Positions 43,530 through 52,317 of a DNA stretch of 57,850 nt are shown one piece after another. Origin of the DNA: Planctomycetota bacterium (GTDB lineage: Bacteria; Planctomycetota; Uabimicrobiia; Uabimicrobiales; JABWCH01). The notes beneath the pieces were generated by a model. The model was not told the origin of the DNA. It searched no databases and worked only from the letters and a program-made list of their open reading frames with translations. A program made the position numbers and the translations under genes. Every line of letters starts with the position of its first letter. Position 1 is the stretch's first letter. The DNA is taken from positions 1 through 57,850 of the forward strand of contig JAGOMP010000010.1 in NCBI GenBank assembly GCA_017993505.1, given 5' to 3'.

Positions 43530-44858
43530 TTATGTTAAGGGTATGATTTTTTCCTGCATTTGAATGTTATTTTCTGCAAGTTCTTGAAGGATAGGTTCAT
43601 AAATATTAGGATCGTCTGGCATGTGAACGCCTTTTAAAGTAATTTTTCCTTCTAAAATCATACGAGTAGCAATGGCAACAGGAAGACTTACTGTGCGTGC
43701 CATGGAAGTGTCACCATGCGGCGTTCCTTGGTCAATGAGTGTAGAAATAATTTTTTCTTTTTTATCAGGATATTCTACTGTAAATTCGTGTTGTAAAATT
43801 ACAAGGTCTGCATCGCTAGGCAGAAGTGGGAGTTTTTCTTCCAGTAGGTGGACGAAAAGATCCATCACGCTACCTTGGGTTAGTTTAGGCTTTTCATAAG
43901 AAAAAAAACCAAGCCATTGGAGCTTATGAAGTGTGACACTAAATTTTTCAATTTTTAAGAAATCTGCTACATCTTGGAATAAATCTTCTGATTTTTCTTT
44001 GCCAATCAATTCACAAATTACTTCTGCAGGACTTATCTTTGTAAAATCATATTTTTTTTCATCTTGTAGGATACCTAAACGAACAAAATATCGCCATGTT
44101 TCACAATGTCCTATATTACGGAGAGTTCCACGAAACATATCTCGAATACCGTCAAGATTATATTTTTTAATGTAATCTAGAGAATTTCGATTAGGATAGC
44201 CTTCAAAGGTTCCACAATTGGGGATCTCCACAAATTCATAATTTTCAAAAAGTTCATCTGCTGGGATCTCTACAATTTCGTTATTTCGTAAAAAACGGGC
44301 ACCGTTTTTTGCAGCCTTGACAACGCCTACAGGACTCCAAGAAAATTTATATTGAAAGGGATTATTGTTAGAAGCCAATGCTGGAAGACCACCACAATAA
44401 GAAGAATAACCAACGACTTTTCCGCCTTTTTTTTGCACTTCATGAATAGTTTTCATAGCACCCATATGATCTAATCCTGGGTCTAGTCCACATTCGTTTA
44501 AAAATAGTAAATTGGATTCTAAGGCTTGTTCATGCAACTCCTGCATGGCAGGACTAATATAAGATGCAGTGACTAAAGATTTTTTATATTGCAAACAAAC
44601 TTTAGCAACTTGAACATGATATATGGCAGGAAGAAGGCTTACAATAATATCGTGTTGAGAAACTTCTGAAGCAAGCTTTTCTGGTTCTTGAACTACATCT
44701 AATTGTTTGGCTATCCCATTAGGTTGATTTTTGACTACATTTTCAGCTTGGGATGCAATTAAACTTGCAACTGTGACATGGTAATTATGTTTTAGGAGAT
44801 AATGTACTATAGGTCTTACAACAAGACCTGCTCCTAAAATAAGAACTTTTTTTGTCAT
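43530..44858 (-). CDS. Saccharopine dehydrogenase-like oxidoreductase
   Basis: The 442 residues start with a Rossmann fold VLILGAGLVVRPIVHYLL. Family motifs follow: SLLPAIYHVQVAKVC, ECGLDPGLDHMGAMKTI, YCGGLPALASNNNPFQYKFSWSP and a late HGDTSMARTVSLPVAIATRMI. These match the glutamate-forming saccharopine dehydrogenase (yeast Lys9/LKR-SDH type). The step is lysine synthesis by the aminoadipate route or lysine degradation. No other gene of either pathway is in the window. It has its own terminator. Confidence 0.88.
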   Translation of the reverse strand: MTKKVLILGAGLVVRPIVHYLLKHNYHVTVASLIASQAENVVKNQPNGIAKQLDVVQEPEKLASEVSQHDIIVSLLPAIYHVQVAKVCLQYKKSLVTASYISPAMQELHEQALESNLLFLNECGLDPGLDHMGAMKTIHEVQKKGGKVVGYSSYCGGLPALASNNNPFQYKFSWSPVGVVKAAKNGARFLRNNEIVEIPADELFENYEFVEIPNCGTFEGYPNRNSLDYIKKYNLDGIRDMFRGTLRNIGHCETWRYFVRLGILQDEKKYDFTKISPAEVICELIGKEKSEDLFQDVADFLKIEKFSVTLHKLQWLGFFSYEKPKLTQGSVMDLFVHLLEEKLPLLPSDADLVILQHEFTVEYPDKKEKIISTLIDQGTPHGDTSMARTVSLPVAIATRMILEGKITLKGVHMPDDPNIYEPILQELAENNIQMQEKIIPLT

Positions 44859-45157
44859 AATGTAGCAAGGAGATAAATATTGTCTCCCTGATTCCTCCTC
44901 TCTGTTAATTTTTATAATCTAAGTTTGTCCATATAACAATAATTTCAAACACTAATCTCACAAACATAAATCTTGATTTTTTATTTGTAAGATTTATGAA
45001 TTGCTATAGCTTTAAGACTTAAAAATACACAGATAATGTGATTTAAGGCATAGTTAATTCAAATTATAGGGGCTCTTTAAAGAAAGTCAATAGAAAAATC
45101 TTGATTTTTCGTTCATTCTAGTTTAAACTATAGATGTTTTTTTTATAGACTTTTATT

Positions 45158-45186
45158 TTGAAACTTTCTAAAAATTTTGGTATGAT
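45158..45186 (+). promoter_or_regulatory. Sigma-70-type promoter for the CBS-domain gene
   Basis: TTGAAA, a 17-bp spacer and TATGAT (followed by ACAATCATT), about 110 bp before the ATG. Confidence 0.6.
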
Positions 45187-45220
45187 ACAATCATTATTAT
45201 AAAATTATAAGTAACATTTG

Positions 45221-45287
45221 TTAGTAACCTTTGTTAAAGTTCATATTGAAAGGTTAGTAACCTTTGTTTAAAGTTCATATTGAAAGG
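45221..45287 (+). repeat. Tandem duplication of the CBS-gene leader
   Basis: TTAGTAACCTTTGTTAAAGTTCATATTGAAAGG occurs twice in a row (33 and 34 bp; one extra T in the second). A weaker third start (AAGTAACATTTG) precedes it. Each copy carries AAAGG, but only the second is correctly spaced before the ATG. Confidence 0.85.
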
Positions 45288-45294
45288 GTACATT

Positions 45295-45723
45295 ATGATA
45301 CCAGTAGATTCTATTATTAAAAAAAATGTTGTTACTTGTCTTGGCCAATCTGCTGTTATAGAAGCAGTCACTGCAATGGTTGAAAATGCTGTTGGCTCTA
45401 TTGTTGTAACAGATGATGAAAAAAAACCTATTGGAATTTTTACAGAACGAGATTTATTAACTCGAGTTGTTTTTAAACAATTATCTCCTGAAAAGACACC
45501 TATTCAAGATGTAATGACTAAAGAGGTAGTAGTAGCTGAAAAAGGCGATAGTTGTTCTTCTGTATATATGAAGATGAAAGAAAAAAACGTTCGTCATATT
45601 CCAGTAGTAGATGAAACAGGAAATTTAATGGGAGTTATTTCTATATCGGATGTTACTCATAGAATGAATGATATGCTTGTAAAACAAAGTGTATCTCCTG
45701 AATATCTTCCTGGAGTTTATTAA
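45295..45723 (+). CDS. CBS-domain pair protein
   Basis: The 142-residue protein consists of two CBS motifs (IKKNVVTC...IGIFTERDLLTRVV and VMTKEVVVAEKG...GVISISDVTHRM). Stand-alone CBS pairs bind adenosine nucleotides or SAM and act as regulators of partner proteins. I chose ATG 45295 with AAAGG at 45283-45287 over a TTG at 45280. A Ser/Thr kinase gene follows 280 bp later; its partner is unknown. Confidence 0.9.
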   Translation: MIPVDSIIKKNVVTCLGQSAVIEAVTAMVENAVGSIVVTDDEKKPIGIFTERDLLTRVVFKQLSPEKTPIQDVMTKEVVVAEKGDSCSSVYMKMKEKNVRHIPVVDETGNLMGVISISDVTHRMNDMLVKQSVSPEYLPGVY

Positions 45724-45759
45724 AATTTATCCAAAATGCTAGGATTATCTTGTTTTTGA

Positions 45760-45880
45760 TTTTTTTATCAAATGTGAACAAGATTCTAAAATATATGTAG
45801 CATCTACATCTAAGATGCTATAAGAATGCTATAAGATGCTACATATCTGAGATGCTACATATCTTAAATGTTAAGTGCTT
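45760..45880 (+). other. Inverted/direct repeats between CBS and kinase genes
   Basis: AGATGCTACATATC-like words occur several times in both orientations (TATATGTAGCATCT against AGATGCTACATATC). They can form hairpins, but no T-run follows. No gene is seen in 45724-46002; it is probably a transcript end or leader structure. Confidence 0.4.
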
Positions 45881-46002
45881 GTATAAAAAAATTATTTATT
45901 ACTCAAATTTTATGTTATTTATTTTCTATTGTTATTTGAAATATTATAGGTAATCATTTGTATTGCACTTATTTTTCCCATTCATATGGGGGGGAGAGAA
46001 TT

Positions 46003-47547
46003 ATGGGATATATGATCGGTGAGTATGAAGTAATTGAAAAATTAGGAAGTGGTGCTATGGGGGATGTCTACAAAGCAAGACATCCAGTTACAAACGAACA
46101 ATTTGCGATCAAAATTCTCTCCGAAGAGCTTTCGAATAATCCAAGAGCTTTGGAGCGTTTTAAACGAGAGGTAAGACAATCCATTCAATTAAAACATCCT
46201 AATTTAATAGCCGCATATTCTGAGGGTGAATTTCGAGGTCGTCGGTATTATGTCATGGAATTCGTTGATGGAGTGACTGCTAAAAAAGAATTGCTCAGTC
46301 GAGGTCCATTTGATGAATTGCGTGTGCTAGAAATTATGATTCAAATTTGCAAGGCATTAGAATATGCTGCACAACATAATATTATCCATCGCGATATTAA
46401 GCCAGATAATATTATGATTACGTATGATGGAAAAGCAAAATTATGCGATATGGGACTTGCTAAGTCCATGGTAGAAAGTAATGAAAAAGTAACTTTGCTA
46501 GGTACTGTTCTAGGAACTCCCCAATATATGTCTCCAGAACAAGCTAAGGGCGAAGAAAATCTAGATACACGAAGCGATTTGTTTAGTCTAGGAGCTACTT
46601 GGTATCATCTTGTCACAGGATATGCACCTTTTGAAGGTCAAGAGCCATTGACAATTATGAATGCTTTGATTAATGAAGAACCAGTGCCTATTCAAGATCG
46701 TAATCCTAAAGTTTCAGATGCCATTTGTGCCGTTATTGCTAAAATGATGGTTAAAGATAGAGACAAACGCTATCAAAATTTTACAGAATTATTAGAAGAT
46801 TTATATCGTCTTAAAAAAAGAGAACCAACAACTGCAGAACAATCCATAACCTTGCCCGTATCAAAACTTAAACAACAAAAATTTGATGAATGTTTTGTTC
46901 CATCGGAAGATGATGTTCTTGTACTTCAAATTGCTATGCATAATAAAATTGTAAATGCAGAACAAGTAGAAACATGTCTAATTCGTCAAGAGTGTCTTGC
47001 TTTGATTGGCATATCTTTAGATGCTAGTAGCGTTATGTTGGAACAGCAATTTATTTCTCCCCAACAAAAAATGGCTTTAGATCGTGCACGAATGATTTTC
47101 GTTCTAGATCGAGGGGATGATATTTTCTTTAAAGTCGTAAGTGGAAGTAATCTTTTAGATAAAACGCAACTTCAAGAATTTGTTAAATTGAAACAACAAC
47201 AACAAAAGGGAATTTCTGGTATTTTAGTTGCTAAAAATATTATGACTGAAGAAAAACGCGAAAAAATTTATGCCTCTGTTAAACATGCTATGACACAAGA
47301 AGAGGGACGCAATCTTTTGAAATCTGCATTAGAAAACAATCTTATGTCTAGAAGTCAGATTGAAAAATGTTCTCGTATTTATTCTAATAATATTGTTATG
47401 GGCAAATATAGAGATATGGGAAGTATTATTTTAGAAAAGAACTTTTTAGTCCCTGAAGCTTTTCAAGCTTTATTAAGAGCAATACGTAGAAATATACTGA
47501 CTGGCAAACCAGTTGTACAATATTTAAACAGCGTTCGTACAAAATAA
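46003..47547 (+). CDS. Hanks-type Ser/Thr protein kinase
   Basis: The 514-residue protein starts with the kinase domain (about 1-270). The Gly loop is LGSGAMGDVYKA, FAIKIL has the ATP Lys, HRDIKPDN is the catalytic loop, DMGLAKS stands in place of DFG, and GTPQYMSPEQAKG the APE region. All catalytic residues are present, so it should be active. The C-terminal ~220 residues are helical modules with the pattern NKIVNAEQVETCLIRQ, MTEEKREKIYASVK and MSRSQIEKC, shared with the propeller protein at 39699. There is no transmembrane helix. I chose ATG 46003 with GGGGGGAGAG upstream over a TTG at 45958. The following genes are on the same strand with short gaps. Confidence 0.93.
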   Translation: MGYMIGEYEVIEKLGSGAMGDVYKARHPVTNEQFAIKILSEELSNNPRALERFKREVRQSIQLKHPNLIAAYSEGEFRGRRYYVMEFVDGVTAKKELLSRGPFDELRVLEIMIQICKALEYAAQHNIIHRDIKPDNIMITYDGKAKLCDMGLAKSMVESNEKVTLLGTVLGTPQYMSPEQAKGEENLDTRSDLFSLGATWYHLVTGYAPFEGQEPLTIMNALINEEPVPIQDRNPKVSDAICAVIAKMMVKDRDKRYQNFTELLEDLYRLKKREPTTAEQSITLPVSKLKQQKFDECFVPSEDDVLVLQIAMHNKIVNAEQVETCLIRQECLALIGISLDASSVMLEQQFISPQQKMALDRARMIFVLDRGDDIFFKVVSGSNLLDKTQLQEFVKLKQQQQKGISGILVAKNIMTEEKREKIYASVKHAMTQEEGRNLLKSALENNLMSRSQIEKCSRIYSNNIVMGKYRDMGSIILEKNFLVPEAFQALLRAIRRNILTGKPVVQYLNSVRTK

Positions 47548-47599
47548 AAATTTGTTTCATGGTTTTGTACCATGAGCAATATATTAAGGGGAGTTTGTT

Positions 47600-48661
47600 G
47601 TGGGTGAGTCAGAATCATTCAAAAATATACCAAGAAAACGTATTTCAACAAAATTGTCTTCCTCTTTAGAAATAATAGAATCTTATGCCAAAAAAGACAA
47701 TGTAGCAAAATTTGCAATACCACCTTTTCCAAGTAGTGTTTCAAGTAGTGTTTCAGAATCACACAATACACCAGCAACGAAGGCTTCATCTTCCTTTTCC
47801 TATGGCTCATCCTCAACAGGGATTTCTTCATCATCCATGTCCTCCTTAAAATTATCTTCTACAGTGCAACAAAAAACTAATCAAGATCCTTTACAAAATA
47901 GTAATCCTCTTCAGAATAATGAAGCACAACGTAATGTACCTCCAAGTAATGTACCACTGAAATTTAGCAGTGTGTTTCGTTCTACTGGTCTAGTAATGCC
48001 GCAAGTTAATGAAATAGAAAAGTCACAAACTGCTGAAATAGAGAAGTCTCAAAATAAAATTCAAGAAGAATCAAGTTCAGAAAATATAAAAAATAGACCA
48101 ATAGTAAAAAATAGGCTAATAGTAAAAGATACACAATATCGTGGTCCTAGCTTAGGTGCTAAAAAATTTAGTGATTTTTGCAAGAAAAAAATTCAAGAAA
48201 AAAAAGAAGCACAATCTTTCCAGCATAAAGAGACGTCAGAAGAAACAAGACAACCTAAAGGATTTGAAACATACCGTAAGATAAGTACAGAGTCCAATAT
48301 AAGAGAACGCCCTAAAGGATTTGAAACACATCGTGTGACAAGTATAGACTCAGAGGCCAATATAAGACAACGCCCCAAAGGATTTGAAACGCACCATGTA
48401 ACAAGTACGGATTCTATTTTACAAGTAGAAAAACCTAAAGGAATAGAAACATATCGATACAATACGTATAAAAATATAGAAGATATAGAAAGACCTGAAG
48501 GTTTTATAGTGGAACAAAAACTATCACAACCGTTTTCTAATTCTTATCCGTGCAATGGAGAACAATATCAAGATCATAAGCTTGGTAATGCTTTAGTAGC
48601 CGATTTGCCAGAAGGAGCAGGTAAAGGGAAAAAGTACCAAGATCATCGTTTTACTAAGTGA
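47600..48661 (+). CDS. Ser/Lys-rich repeat protein, possible kinase substrate
   Basis: The 353 residues start at GTG. The N-terminal half is Ser-rich low complexity; the C-terminal half has repeats of about 20 residues built on RPKGFETHRVTS (four to five copies, KGFETYRK to KGIETYRY). I recognise no domain. It lies 53 nt after the Ser/Thr kinase and offers many Ser/Thr in repeated context, so it may be its substrate (inference). GGGGAG lies 9 nt before the start. Confidence 0.7.
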   Translation: MGESESFKNIPRKRISTKLSSSLEIIESYAKKDNVAKFAIPPFPSSVSSSVSESHNTPATKASSSFSYGSSSTGISSSSMSSLKLSSTVQQKTNQDPLQNSNPLQNNEAQRNVPPSNVPLKFSSVFRSTGLVMPQVNEIEKSQTAEIEKSQNKIQEESSSENIKNRPIVKNRLIVKDTQYRGPSLGAKKFSDFCKKKIQEKKEAQSFQHKETSEETRQPKGFETYRKISTESNIRERPKGFETHRVTSIDSEANIRQRPKGFETHHVTSTDSILQVEKPKGIETYRYNTYKNIEDIERPEGFIVEQKLSQPFSNSYPCNGEQYQDHKLGNALVADLPEGAGKGKKYQDHRFTK

Positions 48662-48691
48662 AAGAGGGGGCTTTTCAAACGCCTAATAATT

Positions 48692-49543
48692 ATGAAAAAA
48701 CAAATTTTACTCCCCACAAGTTTCTTTTTTTGTACTATGTTTGTCAGTTTTTTAATAGGATGGGTTGTTAGCTTTGGCATATTATTTAAAATTACACCAG
48801 AATCTTCCTACTCCTCATCCATCACACAGGAAGTTAGAAAAGAAGTATACTCAAAAATGGCTTCTGTAAATAAAATTATAGATGGAGACACTATTGAAAT
48901 TAAATTTGATAGAACAGATAAAATATTAGATTATTATGGTCTTCCCTATGATACAGAGCAAGAACTCATTCAAGCTATTCGTTATTTAGGAATAGATGCT
49001 CCAGAAGACCATTACAATTCTCCAGATCCTTCGTTCTATGCCAGCGAAGCACTAGAAAAAAATAGACAAATGATTGAAGGCAAAAAAATTAGAGTGGAGT
49101 GGGAAAAACCAGACGATTGGAAACCAGAATATCGTCCAAGGAAGCGAATCATAGCCTATGTTTATGTAAAAGATGGCGATAAAGAAATTTTTGTAAATGA
49201 AGAAATGATTCGTTCAGGCTGTGCTTCTATTTATCGAAGAAATAGAAAGGATCACATTTTAGAACATAAATACAGCGAACATTTTGCAACATTAGAGCAG
49301 GAAGCAAAATCAAAACGATTAGGAATATGGGATATACAAGCAAAAATTGAATGGAGTAAAAAAAATGGCATTGCTATAGAGCAAGAAAGATTAACGTACG
49401 TTGCTTATGAAGGATACTTTCATAGAGAAGGATGTCCAAGATTAAGTGATTCTAATATCAAGAAATATAGAATTTTATATTTTTATCTTCGCGAAAAAGC
49501 TCTTCAAGAACATTATGAACCGTGTAAAATATGCACACCTTAG
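48692..49543 (+). CDS. Membrane-anchored thermonuclease (SNase) family protein
   Basis: The 283 residues begin with a signal anchor (about 8-30). A staphylococcal-nuclease fold follows: VNKIIDGDTIEIKF, RYLGIDAPEDHYN, and the later IIAYVYVKDGDKEIFVNEEMIRSGCA and KRLGIWD. The Arg/Glu catalytic positions are only partly conserved: RYLGIDAPE keeps Arg, and the later Arg may be in RKRIIAY. The last ~45 residues (YFHREGCPRLS...YEPCKICTP) form a small Cys/His zinc-site seen in other envelope nucleases. The protein is likely outside the cytoplasm. Confidence 0.85.
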   Translation: MKKQILLPTSFFFCTMFVSFLIGWVVSFGILFKITPESSYSSSITQEVRKEVYSKMASVNKIIDGDTIEIKFDRTDKILDYYGLPYDTEQELIQAIRYLGIDAPEDHYNSPDPSFYASEALEKNRQMIEGKKIRVEWEKPDDWKPEYRPRKRIIAYVYVKDGDKEIFVNEEMIRSGCASIYRRNRKDHILEHKYSEHFATLEQEAKSKRLGIWDIQAKIEWSKKNGIAIEQERLTYVAYEGYFHREGCPRLSDSNIKKYRILYFYLREKALQEHYEPCKICTP

Positions 49544-49580
49544 GCACAATTACAACGATTCCCCTATCATAGGAAAAGAG

Positions 49581-52316
49581 ATGTTCATGGAAAAACAAAC
49601 AAAAAATATCCAGATTGAGGAAATTGATCAATTTTTAAAACAAAGTATTGAATCTTGGAATTTAAAGAATAAAAACAATCTTGCTTTTGCCTTTCTTACT
49701 CGAAAAATTCAATATATCTTTCTACATTTTATAGATGTAGATAAAAAATATTACTTTGAACTTTTATCAGAAGGAAGAATTAAATTTTCCAATAAAAATC
49801 AAGAAAATCTTTCCCAACTTACCATTCAATTATCCATGCAAACATTCCATTCTCTATTTAGTAGAAAACTTCATCCCTGTATGGCTTATATACAAAAAGA
49901 TGTTTCTGTTACAGGAGTTCCTCTAGCAGATATTGGATTGCTTTTACCAATATATTGTGAATTGATCTCTCAATACAAAATAGAAGCTGAGATAGTTTCA
50001 AAATTAAACAAGCCACCAATAAAACAAAATTTTTCTGAAATTTTGTTGTCTTTATTATTGAAAATTCCTTATCAAATGTTGCGTATGCATATAAAAATTT
50101 TAAAATGTTTTCGTTTTAAAAATAAAGCAATACGCTTAGAAACATGGAGCAAACATCTGTTTGAATCATGGAGCAAAGGTTATTCTAGTCAAGACAAAAT
50201 ACAGCCACTTCCATCAAATAATTATGATATTTTTCTACCTATACAACAGCCATTACAGATTATTAAAAATTACCACGAACATGACGAATTAATTGAAAAA
50301 TTATTTGAAGAAAAACTTAAAACAAAAGAACAAGCAAAAGAAGAAATAAAAGAACAAGAATTTATAGACAAAACTTCATCGACTCTTGATAGTAAGGAAA
50401 AAGAAAGTGATGTACCACAAATTCTTCGCCAAGATTTTGATTTGAGTTCTACCAAAGAGAACATTGTTCTAAATGTTTCTTCTTCTGAAGAAAGAAAACA
50501 ACCTCAAAAACAACTTCCCTTAGACGCAAACAGCAACTATACAATCGAATCTAGACAATCAAATCAAGAACAAATGACAGATACTCACTATACTGTTCCT
50601 TCCATACAGGAAAAACAAAAAGAAGAACCTTGGAATGATGATACAGTTGTTAGTATATATTCTTCAAATGCTGAAGTCATAGACAAAAAGGAAGAATTTT
50701 GGAATGATGATACAGAAATGAGTACCTATTCTGACGTCAAAGTTGTAGACAAAGTTTCTGTACCTGAAGAAATCACACCATCGGAAGAAATTACACCCTT
50801 TCGCAAATCTTGGGAAGAGGAAGAAGAAAAAATTACTGTAGTGGATTTAGTGGAAGAAGCAGAACTGAAAATAAAAGAGTCAGAGCAATATGAAAATATT
50901 GTTACAGAAGCCATCATTGATGTAGAAAAAAAAATACAGACTCGACGATTGACCAAAAAAGATTATCCTAAAGAACGAGAACAATCCTTACCAGAAACAT
51001 ACTCTTGGCAATCATGGAATAATAATATTTTTGAACGCATTTACCAGAATGCAATTCGCATTTTAGAAAGAACAGGATGTCGAGTTCAAGATGAGCAAGC
51101 ATGTAAAGTATTGGCAGAGTATGGATGTAGCGTAGATAAACGAAATCAAGTGGTGAAATATTCGCAAAATATTATTGAGAACGCTTTATTTTCCTTACGA
51201 AAAGAATATTATCCACAAGAAATTCCTTATATGATTGGAACTTGTAAGGCTCGTATTTGGGATTATGAATTAAAAGTCAGCCGTGAAGGTTCTCAAGAAG
51301 ATGTGAAATCAGCCATTGATATTTTTAATAGAATGCCATATGTTTCGGTTGCCTCAGCTGGAATACTTCCCTTTGATATTCCTAAACAAGCTACAGACAT
51401 TTTTAATGTGGCTATGCTTTGTAAATATTCTTGCAAAAAATTTACGCAACGCATTTACACATTAGAAAGTGCACAATTGATTTTAGAAATATTTCAAATC
51501 TTAGGCGCTTCTCTTTTAGATAGAACGCAAGAAATGCAATATGTATTTTCAGCATCTGCACCTTTATGTTATAAAAAGAATTCCTTACAATTGGGTGAAT
51601 TGTGGGTTCAAAAACATCTTCCTATTTTTTTAGTTGCTTCCACGATTCCAGGAATTACACATCCACAAAGTATGGAAGGTATCCTGAGTTTAACTACTGC
51701 AGAATGGCTAGCTGGATTAGTATATCTTTCTTCCCTAGGTTACGAAGAAACAGTCTTTTTACAAGCCAGTCTTTCCATGAATCTACCAGATTATACAATT
51801 CGATGTTCTCCTTTTCATTTAGGGATTGCACAAGCTCTTCGAGAAATTGCAGATCAACTAGGGTTTCCCAGTTTTATTCCTGGGGGAAGTAATGTATCTT
51901 GGGGCGATTTCCAAACTGGTTGGGAAAAAAGCGTTTCAGAAACATGGAGTTGGTTACAAAACAATGTATATGCAGGCATTGCTGGTGCGTTGGGAGAAGA
52001 CTTTTGCTTTGAACAAGTACTTTTAGATAATTGGTGTGCTGGTATGTTAGAAACATTGCAACATAAAAAAATGAAAAAAATATTCAAAGAAATCAATTTG
52101 AATGAAATTAAAAATTTTGTTTATGCCACTACACCGTATTCTAGTCCTCGATTAGAAAACCTATATGAACTCCATAAAAATTATATTCCTACTATGGAAT
52201 CTGCTCACAAATACTATAAGCAACTCCAACATAATCCTCAAAGCCTCTTAAGTCAATCTCAAGAACAAGAAATTGATAAAATTCTACAAATTCGATACAA
52301 ACAATTGGGAGCTTAG
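49581..52316 (+). CDS. SCP2-like domain fused to an MttB-family methyltransferase
   Basis: The protein has 911 residues from ATG 49581 (AGGA 7 nt upstream; an alternative ATG at 49587). About residues 15-140 resemble an SCP2-like lipid-binding domain (YYFELLSEGRIKF, LSMQTFHSLFSRK, VSVTGVPLADIG). A ~280-residue acidic, Gln/Ser-rich linker follows, with a repeated E-x-WNDDT segment. The C-terminal ~430 residues match MttB/COG5598 methyltransferases (RTGCRVQDEQACKVLAEYGC, GITHPQSMEGILSL, ADQLGFPSFIPGGSNV). There is no in-frame TAG, so it is not the pyrrolysine type. Neither a corrinoid protein nor a MtbA-like partner is nearby, so its function is open. The fusion is unusual. Confidence 0.75.
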   Translation: MFMEKQTKNIQIEEIDQFLKQSIESWNLKNKNNLAFAFLTRKIQYIFLHFIDVDKKYYFELLSEGRIKFSNKNQENLSQLTIQLSMQTFHSLFSRKLHPCMAYIQKDVSVTGVPLADIGLLLPIYCELISQYKIEAEIVSKLNKPPIKQNFSEILLSLLLKIPYQMLRMHIKILKCFRFKNKAIRLETWSKHLFESWSKGYSSQDKIQPLPSNNYDIFLPIQQPLQIIKNYHEHDELIEKLFEEKLKTKEQAKEEIKEQEFIDKTSSTLDSKEKESDVPQILRQDFDLSSTKENIVLNVSSSEERKQPQKQLPLDANSNYTIESRQSNQEQMTDTHYTVPSIQEKQKEEPWNDDTVVSIYSSNAEVIDKKEEFWNDDTEMSTYSDVKVVDKVSVPEEITPSEEITPFRKSWEEEEEKITVVDLVEEAELKIKESEQYENIVTEAIIDVEKKIQTRRLTKKDYPKEREQSLPETYSWQSWNNNIFERIYQNAIRILERTGCRVQDEQACKVLAEYGCSVDKRNQVVKYSQNIIENALFSLRKEYYPQEIPYMIGTCKARIWDYELKVSREGSQEDVKSAIDIFNRMPYVSVASAGILPFDIPKQATDIFNVAMLCKYSCKKFTQRIYTLESAQLILEIFQILGASLLDRTQEMQYVFSASAPLCYKKNSLQLGELWVQKHLPIFLVASTIPGITHPQSMEGILSLTTAEWLAGLVYLSSLGYEETVFLQASLSMNLPDYTIRCSPFHLGIAQALREIADQLGFPSFIPGGSNVSWGDFQTGWEKSVSETWSWLQNNVYAGIAGALGEDFCFEQVLLDNWCAGMLETLQHKKMKKIFKEINLNEIKNFVYATTPYSSPRLENLYELHKNYIPTMESAHKYYKQLQHNPQSLLSQSQEQEIDKILQIRYKQLGA

Positions 52317-52317
52317 A

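Larger units (their letters stand above)
44859..45294. other. Intergenic region with promoter and duplicated ribosome-binding site
   Basis: The region lies between divergent genes. It contains a hairpin CATAAATCTT...AAGATTTATG (about 44967-45000). A sigma-70-type promoter TTGAAA, 17 bp, TATGAT lies at 45158-45186. A 33/34-bp tandem duplication (45221-45253 and 45254-45287) ends in TTGAAAGG, and its second copy provides the ribosome-binding site of the CBS gene. No gene is seen. Confidence 0.65.

Noticed and set aside
47548..47599. Terminator hairpin CATGGTTTTGTACCATG after the kinase gene
   Set aside because: Short stem without a T-run, and the next gene has its own ribosome-binding site in the same transcript direction; not supported as a terminator.
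50990..52316. Pyrrolysine-containing MttB
   Set aside because: No in-frame TAG occurs in the barrel region of either MttB-like gene, so no amber read-through is needed.
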